Part shown: positions 1-6,356 of the stretch, in pieces
How positions within the stretch are numbered: position 1 is the stretch's first letter
Layout: every line of letters begins with the position of its first letter
Assembly (NCBI GenBank): GCA_947523045.1
Contig: CANNUR010000120.1
Coordinates: 1-8,429 of the forward strand
Direction of reading: 5' to 3'
From: an uncultured Prosthecobacter sp.
GTDB taxonomy: Bacteria; Verrucomicrobiota; Verrucomicrobiia; Verrucomicrobiales; Verrucomicrobiaceae
Length of the DNA: 8,429 nt
Position numbers and translations under genes: made by a program
The notes under the pieces: model-generated
Told to the model about the DNA's origin: nothing
Seen by the model: the letters and a program-made list of their open reading frames with translations, nothing else
Database searches by the model: none

Positions 1-2000
1 GGACCGGTGCCGGCTGCGCGTACCGAAAGCGTCACCGTATCCTCTTCAATCACAGGCGAGACAGGCGACGAGCTGGTCTGATCCGCGATCACGGCCGGCG
101 AAACCGCCACGACCTTGGCCGTCTTGCTGGTGACGTTGGCCAGGTATTTGGCGGCGCCCGGCCCCGGAATCAGGGCATTGCGGACAATGCAGCTGTAGCT
201 GCCCTGGAGCGCCGGCTGCATGTTGTCGATCTGCAAGGCCTCGGTGTTGGCGCCGGAGACGGTGGCGGAACCGAGTGGTCCGTCGACCAGTCGGGTTTTT
301 TTGTTGAGGTACCACTCGTAAACCACGGGCGTGTCGCCCGTGATGCCGACGTTGAGGCTCAGGGTGTTGCCGACGCGCACGCCATTGAGCGGTGCCTGCG
401 GATGGGTGATGATCTTGACCGGATCGTAGACCACCAGATGGGCGTCCGCACTGCGGGTGGGTGTGCCCCCGCCGAGAGTGGCGGTGTAGGCATTGCTCAC
501 CTCGCAATAGTAGTCGTCGCCATCCGTGTTGCGCAGCAGCTTGCTCAGGCTGAGTTTGTTCTTGGTGGCCTTGGGCAGCGCGAAGTCGGCCTCCATCGGG
601 TTGGGGTTTTTCCGAAACCACTGGTAGGTCAGCTTACCGGAGCCGCTGGCGAGCACCGTCAGGGTGGCCTTGCCGCCGGTGATGGCGACATTGACGGCGG
701 CAGGATCCGTCAGGATGACGGGGGGGGAGTTGACTCCGACCACGAAGGTCTTGGAAGTGACGACGCTGACCTCGTTGCGGACAATGCAGCGGTAGACACC
801 GCGGTCGGCCCAGGCGAGGTCGCTGAAGACGAGCTGGCGCGCACTCGCGCCGGTGACGGTGGCCGTGTTGCTGATGTCGCGGCCGTCCTTTTGCCACTGA
901 TAGAGCAACGTGCCGGTGTTGTCAGTACTGGCCTGCACCTCAAGCACGGGCGTGGTGCCGGTGTCGAAAGTGAAGCCCTTCTCGTAGGTGTCCATGCCGA
1001 GGGTGCCGGTGACCAGCGGGGAGGCAAGCTTGTTGATGACCCGGATCGTGGTGCCGCTGCTGACGGCCGCGGGGTGTTCCGCGTCCGTCGCTCCGTTGGT
1101 CACGGTCACGCGGTAAACCTTGCCGTTGTTCTCCGGCGTGCCGGCGATGCTGATGCTGGCGGCATTGCCCCCCTTGAGGATGTTGCCCTCGCCATCAATC
1201 GACCACTGATACAAAAGCTTGGGCGTACCGCCAGCCTGCGCGGTCAGCTTGCCCTTGGCCTTGGTGGCGATGAAGAACTCGTCCGGCAGGTCATTGACCA
1301 GCACGGCCGCCGAGGCGACTTTGACGCTGACCGACTTGCTGAAGACACTGATGCCGGTGACGTTGCTCACCTTGACCCGGTAATTGCCGGCATCCCGCCA
1401 CTGAACGCCAGGCTGGGCACCGGGGTTCATCGGGTCGCGCGCGGGGATGACAAAATTCGCCGTGGCAGCGCTGGGGTTGTCATCGGCATCAATCGGCGTG
1501 TTGTTCAGCTGCCATTCGTAGGTCAAAGGCAGCTCACTCTCCGGACTGACCCCGACACTCAGGCCAAAGGTGCCATCCTGCTGAACCGCTGCGGCGGGAG
1601 CAGTGGGTTGTGCCGTGATGATGGGTCGCACGTTGACCACCAAATCGACAAAATCACTGAAGACAGGCGTGTCAGGGCCGCTGCCAAGCAGCACCTCGCG
1701 AACCCGTACCCGGTAGGCACCGGCGTTGCTTTTCGTGACCCTCTTGATGACAAGTTGCGGGGTCGTCACACCGCTGAACTGACCGCCGTTGAGCAACTGC
1801 GTGTCGCCCTTGAACCACTGGTAGAGGGCGTTGCCGCTGTCGGGTTGAGCCTGCGCAGTGAGCGTCACCAAACTGCCATCCACCACGGACGAACTGGGAC
1901 TGATCAGGATGTGCGGATCGTCAAAATTCACATCGGCCAAGCCGCGGGACGTCAGGCAAAAGGAGGCGGCCGCCAGCACGGCAAGCAAGGGGAATTTCAT
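1..2000 (-). CDS. Secreted Ig-like repeat protein (N-terminal part; runs off the left edge)
   Basis: An uninterrupted minus-strand frame of 666 codons runs from the ATG at 2000 to the window edge. Residues 1-22 form a signal peptide (Lys2, a hydrophobic core, then SRGLA before Asp23). At least six Ig-like modules of about 90-105 residues follow. Each has a central YxW motif (YQWFK near residue 60, YEWQL near 161, YQWSI near 264, YQWQK near 369, YQWFR near 459, YEWYL near 563) and an F-strand motif such as AGAYRVRV, AGNYRVKV, YRCIVRN, YYCEVSN or YSCIVRN. A seventh module begins near residue 630. This is the I-set/Ig-like pattern common in large extracellular proteins of Verrucomicrobiota and planctomycetes. 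The role is probably adhesion or surface binding, but no catalytic domain is visible and the C-terminus, which could hold a sorting signal, is outside the window. No good Shine-Dalgarno precedes the ATG (only GAG); the signal peptide fixes the start. Certain as a gene; function unknown. Confidence 0.93.
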   Translation of the reverse strand, partial: MKFPLLAVLAAASFCLTSRGLADVNFDDPHILISPSSSVVDGSLVTLTAQAQPDSGNALYQWFKGDTQLLNGGQFSGVTTPQLVIKRVTKSNAGAYRVRVREVLLGSGPDTPVFSDFVDLVVNVRPIITAQPTAPAAAVQQDGTFGLSVGVSPESELPLTYEWQLNNTPIDADDNPSAATANFVIPARDPMNPGAQPGVQWRDAGNYRVKVSNVTGISVFSKSVSVKVASAAVLVNDLPDEFFIATKAKGKLTAQAGGTPKLLYQWSIDGEGNILKGGNAASISIAGTPENNGKVYRVTVTNGATDAEHPAAVSSGTTIRVINKLASPLVTGTLGMDTYEKGFTFDTGTTPVLEVQASTDNTGTLLYQWQKDGRDISNTATVTGASARQLVFSDLAWADRGVYRCIVRNEVSVVTSKTFVVGVNSPPVILTDPAAVNVAITGGKATLTVLASGSGKLTYQWFRKNPNPMEADFALPKATKNKLSLSKLLRNTDGDDYYCEVSNAYTATLGGGTPTRSADAHLVVYDPVKIITHPQAPLNGVRVGNTLSLNVGITGDTPVVYEWYLNKKTRLVDGPLGSATVSGANTEALQIDNMQPALQGSYSCIVRNALIPGPGAAKYLANVTSKTAKVVAVSPAVIADQTSSSPVSPVIEEDTVTLSVRAAGTG
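775..790 (-). repeat. 16-nt exact direct repeat, partner at 178-193
   Basis: The 16 bases at 775-790 are identical to those at 178-193, and after one mismatch the identity continues for four more bases. Both copies encode the F-strand motif CIVRN, in modules 4 and 6 of the Ig-like protein. This is the best-preserved trace of module duplication seen by eye. It is not a mobile element. Confidence 0.6.
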
Positions 2001-2040
2001 ATCCAACTCGAGGGGAAAGGTTGTTTTTCGGGGAATATGG

Positions 2041-2092
2041 ACGATAACCGAAGGCGCTTCGCGGTGACAATACAAAAAAGCGTCTTTTTTTA
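2041..2092 (-). promoter_or_regulatory. Candidate promoter of the Ig-like protein gene, with A/T-rich upstream element
   Basis: On the minus strand, TTGTCA (2070-2065; five of six match the -35 consensus) is followed after 18 nt by TATCGT (2046-2041; four of six match the -10 consensus), about 41 nt upstream of the ATG at 2000. Directly upstream of the -35, positions 2071-2092 form an A/T tract containing the perfect inverted repeat AAAAAAG-cgt-CTTTTTT (2074-2090). It stands out in this GC-rich DNA and resembles an UP element. The spacer holds a second inverted repeat, CGAAG-gcg-CTTCG (2049-2061), which could be an operator. No equally good promoter is visible for the plus-strand decarboxylase. 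The call rests on consensus matching only. Confidence 0.4.
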
Positions 2093-2130
2093 CCGGAGAA
2101 ATTCTTAGCCCTGCCTTGTCGGCCGCCGAG

Positions 2131-3375
2131 ATGTTGACCTATCCCACCATTGCCGCCTGCCAGTTGGGCACGCCACTCTACGTCTATGACTTAGCGGCGG
2201 TGATGGCGCGCGTTCAGCGGTTGCGGTCCGCGCTGCCGAGCGCCTGCCGCCTGCTCTACTCCTTCAAGGCCAATCCCCTGCCGGCAGTGGCCGGCGAGGC
2301 AGGGCACGGCGGCTGCGGTGCGGAAATCACCTCGGAGGGCGAGTTGGCGGCGGCCCGCCAAGCCGGTTTCGACCTGCGTGAGGCCCTGTTCGGCGGCCCG
2401 GCCAAGACGGAAGCCGCCATCCGCGCGGCGCTGGCGGCGGGGGTGCGCTGGTTTTCCTGCGAGAACTGGAGCGACCTCCATCGAGTCGCCGGTCTGGCGG
2501 CGGCGGCAGGTACAGTCGCCCAGGTGCTGCTGAGGGTGAATCCGGCCGAGGCGCCGACGGCGCGCCTGGCGATGACCGGGGTGGCCAGCCAGTTTGGCTT
2601 CGAGGAGACGGAACTGCTGGCACCGGATGCACGCGCCCGCCTGCAGCATCCCGGCCTGCGCGTGCGCGGCATCCACGTTTATTATGGCACCCAGGTGGCC
2701 GATGTCGCCGCCCTGACCGAAAACACCCGCCGCGCCCTGGCCGTGGCCGCACGCCTGGAAACGGCGCTGGGCTTCGTCTGCGCCGTGGTCAACGCCGGCG
2801 GCGGTTTCCCCTGGCCCTACGCGCACGCAGCCCCGGAACCCGACCTCAGCGGTCTACGCCCGGCCCTGGAGGCGGTCTGGCGCGACTCGCCCCTGTCCGA
2901 AACCGCCGAACTCTGGTTTGAAGCCGGCCGCCATCTGGTCGCCAGCTCCGGCACGCTGGTGGCCCGGGTGCAGGCGGTGAAAACCTCGCGCGATCGCCGC
3001 TTCATCCTGCTCGACACCGGCATCCATCACCTCGGCGGCATGGCCGGCCTCGGCCGCATCCCGCGCGCGCCGGTCGACTTTCAGCTGCTGGCCGAGGACG
3101 CCGCGACGCGCACGCCCACCCCTGCCCTGCCCCCGGCGGATGTGGTCGGCCCGCTGTGCACGCCGCTCGACAGCCTGGCGCGCGGGCTCGCCCTGCCGGA
3201 ACTGCGTGAAGGCGACCTGCTGGCCGTGCCCAACGTCGGCGCCTACGGCTTGACCGCCAGCCTGGTCGGCTTCCTCAGCCACCCGCCGCCGCTGGAGGTG
3301 GCGCATCGCGACGGCGAAATTTTGTCGGTCTGGCGCTGGCGCGGCGGCCATGAGCAGGTATGTACCCCGCCCTGA
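2131..3375 (+). CDS. Fold-type III PLP-dependent decarboxylase (BtrK / exosortase-associated type)
   Basis: This protein (414 residues from ATG 2131) has the full motif set of the ornithine/diaminopimelate decarboxylase superfamily: an N-terminal PLP barrel with YSFKANP (Lys46, the Schiff-base lysine), GIHVYYGTQ (His182), the phosphate-binding NAGGGFPWPY (Gly223-225) and EAGRHLV (Glu264-Arg267). The C-terminal domain has GPLCTPLDSL (Cys343, Asp347) and NVGAYGLTAS (Tyr372). Members decarboxylate amino acids to amines in the cytoplasm. The divergent motifs and the adjoining carrier protein argue against a housekeeping lysA. They fit the class that works on carrier-bound amino acids (BtrK) or the decarboxylase named for its association with exosortase A. 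An in-frame TTG at 2116 is an alternative start; GGAG at 2095-2098 is too far from either start to decide. The gene overlaps the carrier-protein start by 16 nt, suggesting translational coupling. Its substrate cannot be read from the sequence. It is noticeably more GC-rich than the Ig gene beside it. Confidence 0.9.
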   Translation: MLTYPTIAACQLGTPLYVYDLAAVMARVQRLRSALPSACRLLYSFKANPLPAVAGEAGHGGCGAEITSEGELAAARQAGFDLREALFGGPAKTEAAIRAALAAGVRWFSCENWSDLHRVAGLAAAAGTVAQVLLRVNPAEAPTARLAMTGVASQFGFEETELLAPDARARLQHPGLRVRGIHVYYGTQVADVAALTENTRRALAVAARLETALGFVCAVVNAGGGFPWPYAHAAPEPDLSGLRPALEAVWRDSPLSETAELWFEAGRHLVASSGTLVARVQAVKTSRDRRFILLDTGIHHLGGMAGLGRIPRAPVDFQLLAEDAATRTPTPALPPADVVGPLCTPLDSLARGLALPELREGDLLAVPNVGAYGLTASLVGFLSHPPPLEVAHRDGEILSVWRWRGGHEQVCTPP

Positions 3376-3638
3376 ATCCGCCCATGCCCACCGCCACCGA
3401 CCTCGCTCCGCGCCTGCTCAAGCTTCTGCGCCCCCGGCTGCGCCTGGTCGCCCCGGACGCCGAGATCCCGCTCGACGAGGATCTGAGCCGGCTCGGCCTG
3501 GACTCGCTGGAGTCGATCGACCTGCTGATGGACATCGAGGTGGAATTCGGCCGGCCGCTGCCGGACGACAAGGTCAGCGTCGACACCTTCGCGACCGCCG
3601 CCAGCCTGCTGCGCGTCATTGAGGAAGTGGTGGCGTGA
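3360..3638 (+). CDS. Acyl/peptidyl carrier protein (phosphopantetheine-binding)
   Basis: This is a 92-residue acidic protein of carrier-protein size, ending in a short amphipathic helix. It contains the attachment motif LGLDSLESIDL, in which Ser49 is the expected 4'-phosphopantetheine site. The following helix has the acidic face typical of carrier proteins (LLMDIEVEFG). It should be a free-standing cytoplasmic carrier holding an acyl or aminoacyl thioester. The start at 3360 overlaps the decarboxylase end by 16 nt; an ATG at 3384 (84 residues) is equally plausible by family length. Neither has a strong Shine-Dalgarno, so re-initiation by ribosomes finishing the decarboxylase is likely. Because it is not beside fatty-acid synthesis genes, it is probably a dedicated carrier for the neighbouring decarboxylase, as BtrI is for BtrK. 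Family assignment is firm; the pathway is inferred. Confidence 0.9.
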   Translation: MYPALNPPMPTATDLAPRLLKLLRPRLRLVAPDAEIPLDEDLSRLGLDSLESIDLLMDIEVEFGRPLPDDKVSVDTFATAASLLRVIEEVVA

Positions 3639-3639
3639 A

Positions 3640-3672
3640 AGGAGCGGCCTGCGCGCTGCGCTTTGCTCCTGC
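3640..3672 (+). promoter_or_regulatory. Hairpin holding the only Shine-Dalgarno-like site before the dipeptidase
   Basis: Between the carrier-protein stop (3636-3638) and the dipeptidase ATG (3673), AGGAGC (3640-3645) pairs perfectly with GCTCCT (3665-3670). A second stem lies inside the loop, GCGC (3651-3654) with GCGC (3658-3661). The left arm carries GGAG, the only ribosome-binding-like sequence here, but it lies 28 nt from the ATG, and the ATG begins two bases after the right arm. The hairpin could mask the site, leaving dipeptidase translation dependent on ribosomes from the carrier gene. This is seen as complementarity only; folding is not calculated. Confidence 0.35.
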
Positions 3673-4746
3673 ATGCTCACCTTTGACGCCCACCTCGACC
3701 TCAGCCTCAACGCCCTCGGCGGTTTCAACCGCGACCTGCGCCTGCCGGTGCATGAAATCCGCCGCCGCGAAGCGGGCCTGACCGGCAAGGGCCGGGCCTG
3801 CGGCACCACCGCCTTCCCCGAGATGCGCCAGGGCCGCGTCGGACTCTGCGTCGCCACCCAACTCGCCGGCTGCATGCCGGGCGCCTCGCCCATCGCCGGC
3901 TGGATGTCGCCCGAGCAGGCTTACGCCGAAACCCAGGGCCAGCTCGCCTGGTACAAGGCCATGGAGGAGGTCGGCGAGATGCGCCAGGTGACCAACCTGC
4001 AGGAACTCGAAGCCGCGGTGGCGCTCTGGCAGGACACCTCGATCCCCGACACCGACAAGCCGATCTGCTACATCCTCAGCCTCGAGGGTGCCGACAGCAT
4101 CCGCAGCGTCGGTCACCTGGAAAAGCACTGGCAGCAGGGCCTGCGCGCCCTCGGCCCCGCCCACTACGGCGTCTGCCGCTACGCGCTTGGTCACGACCAG
4201 GTCGGCGGCTTGCCGCCGCAGGGCAAAGACCTGGTCCGCGAGATGGACCGCCTGGGCCTGATCCTCGACGTCACCCACCTTTCCGACGGCTGCTTCTGGG
4301 ACGCACTGGAGATCTTCGAGGGCCCGGTCTGGGCCAGCCACTCGAACTGCCGCGCCCTGGTGCCGGACCCGCGCCAGTTTGCCGATGACCAGCTCAAGGC
4401 GCTCATCGAGCGCGGCGCGGTGATCGGCGCGGCGCTCGACGCCTGGATGATGATCCCCGGCTGGATCCGCGGCGAGACCACACCCCAGCAGACCGGCCTC
4501 AAGCTGGAGGTCATCTGCGATCACATCGACCACGTCTGCCAGCTCGCCGGCAACGCCAGGCATGCCGGCATCGGCACCGACCTCGACGGTGGTTACGGCA
4601 CCGAGCAGACACCGGAGGATCTCGACACCATCGCCGACCTGGCGCGCATCCCGGCCATGCTGGAAAAGCGCGGCTACTCGCAGGCCGACATCGCCGGCAT
4701 CATGCACGGCAACTACCTCGACCTGCTGCGCCGGGCCTGGGCGTGA
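3673..4746 (+). CDS. M19-family (membrane dipeptidase / renal dipeptidase type) metallopeptidase
   Basis: This is a 357-residue TIM-barrel dipeptidase of the amidohydrolase superfamily. All expected dinuclear zinc ligands are present: DAHLD (His7, Asp9), LEGAD (bridging Glu138), LGHDQ (His174), DVTH (His202) and GIGTDLDGG (Asp303). ASHSNCRAL (His223) and DPRQFADD are also conserved. M19 enzymes cleave dipeptides, including some with D-residues, and some act in natural-product pathways (GliJ in gliotoxin biosynthesis). No signal peptide or membrane anchor is visible, so it is probably cytoplasmic. The frame is open upstream to a TTG at 3619, but that would overlap the carrier gene and adds no family sequence, so the ATG at 3673 directly before the HxD motif is preferred. 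It lies 34 nt downstream of the carrier-protein stop, so co-transcription with the decarboxylase and carrier protein is likely. A simple catabolic dipeptidase that merely sits nearby remains possible. Confidence 0.9.
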   Translation: MLTFDAHLDLSLNALGGFNRDLRLPVHEIRRREAGLTGKGRACGTTAFPEMRQGRVGLCVATQLAGCMPGASPIAGWMSPEQAYAETQGQLAWYKAMEEVGEMRQVTNLQELEAAVALWQDTSIPDTDKPICYILSLEGADSIRSVGHLEKHWQQGLRALGPAHYGVCRYALGHDQVGGLPPQGKDLVREMDRLGLILDVTHLSDGCFWDALEIFEGPVWASHSNCRALVPDPRQFADDQLKALIERGAVIGAALDAWMMIPGWIRGETTPQQTGLKLEVICDHIDHVCQLAGNARHAGIGTDLDGGYGTEQTPEDLDTIADLARIPAMLEKRGYSQADIAGIMHGNYLDLLRRAWA

Positions 4747-4780
4747 TGATGGATGATGGGTGATTTTCGATGGAGGATGG
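4745..4780 (+). repeat. GATG-rich low-complexity tract after the dipeptidase stop
   Basis: Starting within the dipeptidase stop codon, the unit GATG recurs six times in 36 nt, first as near-tandem copies and then degenerate. It is non-coding and lies between convergent genes. It is probably a replication-slippage product; nothing suggests an insertion sequence end. Confidence 0.4.
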
Positions 4781-4797
4781 CCTTGGCTCGCTGTGAC

Positions 4798-4816
4798 CAG
4801 GGCCTGGCTAGGCCTG
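4798..4816 (+). terminator. Candidate hairpin terminator in the convergent region
   Basis: CAGGGCCT (4798-4805) and AGGCCTG (4810-4816) form a stem of about 7 bp with one bulged G and a GGCT loop, 52 nt beyond the dipeptidase stop. A pyrimidine-rich stretch follows, but there is no true T run, so it is at best a weak factor-independent terminator. The same element could act from the other side for the minus-strand hydrolase gene ending at 4866. Confidence 0.3.
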
Positions 4817-4865
4817 TCCCCCTCTTCGCGCCCTGGCGTGAGCCACATCTGATCCGGCAACCCGC

Positions 4866-6305
4866 TCACGGCGCGCGCTGCTTCAAGGCGGCCGCCATCT
4901 GTTCGAGGGCCTCGGTGATCTTCGTCGCCGCCGGCACCTCCAGGTAGCTGCTGCGTGCGCGCCAGGTTTCATAACCGCCCATGGCATGGGCCTGCTCCGT
5001 CGGCAGGTAGCCGTTGTAGCCGTTCGCCAGCGAGACGGTGAAGTGGCGGGTGAAGGGCGAGGTGCGCTTCAGGCGCAGGCCGATCTCGACAAACACCTCG
5101 CAGGGGATGGCGCCAATCGAGAGGTCGTTGATGCGGTGCATCTGCAACTGCACCGGCACGCGGTCGGGATAGTCCGCCAGCAGCACGGCCTCGCGCGCAT
5201 AGATCGCCTTGCGATCGCCCCACTGGCCGTCCTTGTCCTTGGGAATCGTCGCCAGCCACTCGCGCGCCTGCGCCAGTTCCCCGGCCGTGGCCTTGCGCAC
5301 GCCGAGCTGCAGCTCGGTCTGCTCGCTGTCGAGGGTCACCTGCGGTTTCCAGTCGATGCTGTCGTAGGCCGCGAGCGCGGCGCTGGCGACGCTGCGCGCC
5401 ACTGCTTCAATGCGCGAGCCGGGGTCGCGCTTGTGGCGCAGCGACAGGCCGTAGTTGGCGTTGTTGACATCGCCGCTGGTGCCGTTGGAGAGGATGCCGA
5501 CGAAGGCCGGCTTGGCCGCATAGCGCGCGTCGCCGGCGTTGAGCAGCCGGCCGATCTCGGCGGCGAAAGCGCCAAAGTAATCGGCGCTGATCGGCCGGTT
5601 GCCGCCGACGTAGTGCAGGCTGTAATTCGCCAGCAGGCCGAGCGGCCGCTGGTCGGCGAGGGCGCGCACGGCCAGCACGGCGACATCCTGATCGACCGGC
5701 GCGGTCGGCACCGAGACGGCGGGATTGGCCTGGCCCGGGTTCATGCGCGCGCGGTCGGTGGTGATGCCGAACGGGTTTTCATAGGCCTGCCCCGGCTTCA
5801 TGTGCCAGCGACGGTTGAAGACCTGGCTGGGGTCGCTGCCAAAGGCCCAGCCGAGTTCGGCCGGCTCGAGGTTCTGCACCGCCTGAACGATGCCCTTGGC
5901 GATGAGGCCGGGCACGGTTTTCACATACTCGGGATCGGGATCGCTCTGGAAGGCCGGCGTCAAAGCGGCAGCGGAGTGCGTGTGAGTGGCGGAGATGAGC
6001 AGGTGCTGCTTGGGGATGCCGGTGGCCTGCGAGGCCAGCTCCTTCGCCTGCTCGCAGATCTCGCGCGGGATCAGGCAGGCATCGACGACGACCAAAACCA
6101 AGGCGCGTTTGCCATCGTGCAGGGCCAGGCAGCGCGCGTGCATGGGATCGGTGACGCGGTCCGCGAAGTTGCCCTTCATGCCGCCGTTGACCGGCGCGGG
6201 GAACCTCGTCGGCGAGATGTCCTGGGCAAAGGCCCCGGCGCGAAATTCAGCGCGGACCGTGAAGGTGGCCAGCAGCACGAGCAAGAGGGAGACAACCTGG
6301 ATCAT
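4866..6305 (-). CDS. Secreted neutral/alkaline ceramidase-like hydrolase (N-terminal domain only)
   Basis: This 479-residue protein opens with a clear signal peptide (residues 1-19, hydrophobic core, cleavage after VRA) and so is exported. It matches the N-terminal domain of neutral/alkaline non-lysosomal ceramidases. Zinc-binding motifs appear in order: SATHTHSA (His108, His110), NYSLHYVGG (His231), CEVFVE (Glu403) and NGYNGYLPT (Tyr430, Tyr433). A SNGTSGDVNN loop lies where the family has its nucleophilic serine. True ceramidases are about 650-780 residues and end in an Ig-like C-terminal domain, absent here. Short secreted relatives are common in Verrucomicrobiota and planctomycetes, and their substrate is generally unknown; lipid amide hydrolysis is a family-based guess. 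There is no Shine-Dalgarno, so the signal peptide sets the start. It lies 51 nt downstream of the 470-residue protein gene, in the same direction, with a hairpin between. Family is secure, substrate is not. Confidence 0.85.
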   Translation of the reverse strand: MIQVVSLLLVLLATFTVRAEFRAGAFAQDISPTRFPAPVNGGMKGNFADRVTDPMHARCLALHDGKRALVLVVVDACLIPREICEQAKELASQATGIPKQHLLISATHTHSAAALTPAFQSDPDPEYVKTVPGLIAKGIVQAVQNLEPAELGWAFGSDPSQVFNRRWHMKPGQAYENPFGITTDRARMNPGQANPAVSVPTAPVDQDVAVLAVRALADQRPLGLLANYSLHYVGGNRPISADYFGAFAAEIGRLLNAGDARYAAKPAFVGILSNGTSGDVNNANYGLSLRHKRDPGSRIEAVARSVASAALAAYDSIDWKPQVTLDSEQTELQLGVRKATAGELAQAREWLATIPKDKDGQWGDRKAIYAREAVLLADYPDRVPVQLQMHRINDLSIGAIPCEVFVEIGLRLKRTSPFTRHFTVSLANGYNGYLPTEQAHAMGGYETWRARSSYLEVPAATKITEALEQMAAALKQRAP

Positions 6306-6329
6306 GGTGCGGAGGCATACGCCCTCAAA

Positions 6330-6349
6330 TCCGCGCTTCTTGGCGCGGA
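6330..6349 (-). terminator. GC-rich hairpin between the two minus-strand genes
   Basis: TCCGCGC (6330-6336) pairs perfectly with GCGCGGA (6343-6349) around a 6-nt loop. The hairpin begins 7 nt after the stop of the gene ending at 6357 and lies 24 nt before the ATG at 6305. Read on the minus strand, it is followed by ATTTGAG, with only three Ts, so it is more likely a partial terminator or RNA-processing/stability element than a strong terminator. Confidence 0.4.
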
Positions 6350-6356
6350 CCGGCGC

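Noticed and set aside
402..2108. 568-codon open frame on the plus strand
   Set aside because: It is antisense to the Ig-like protein gene, which has a signal peptide and regular YxW modules. The plus-strand translation is low-complexity, rich in Gly, Ala, Arg and Asp, with no recognisable motif.
2116..2130. TTG start at 2116 for the decarboxylase
   Set aside because: It is possible, but it adds only five residues, and GGAG at 2095-2098 is 17 nt away. The ATG at 2131 is the simpler choice.
3243..3893. 216-codon minus-strand frame crossing the decarboxylase, carrier and dipeptidase junctions
   Set aside because: It covers three well-supported plus-strand genes and has no family features.
4745..4780. 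GATG repeats as a CRISPR or attachment site
   Set aside because: The units are 4-8 nt, degenerate and without spacers or flanking recombination genes.
3616..4869. 417-codon open frame on the minus strand
   Set aside because: It is exactly antisense to the M19 dipeptidase, which keeps all its metal ligands. The translation shows no domain, and the long frame is expected from GC-rich codon bias.
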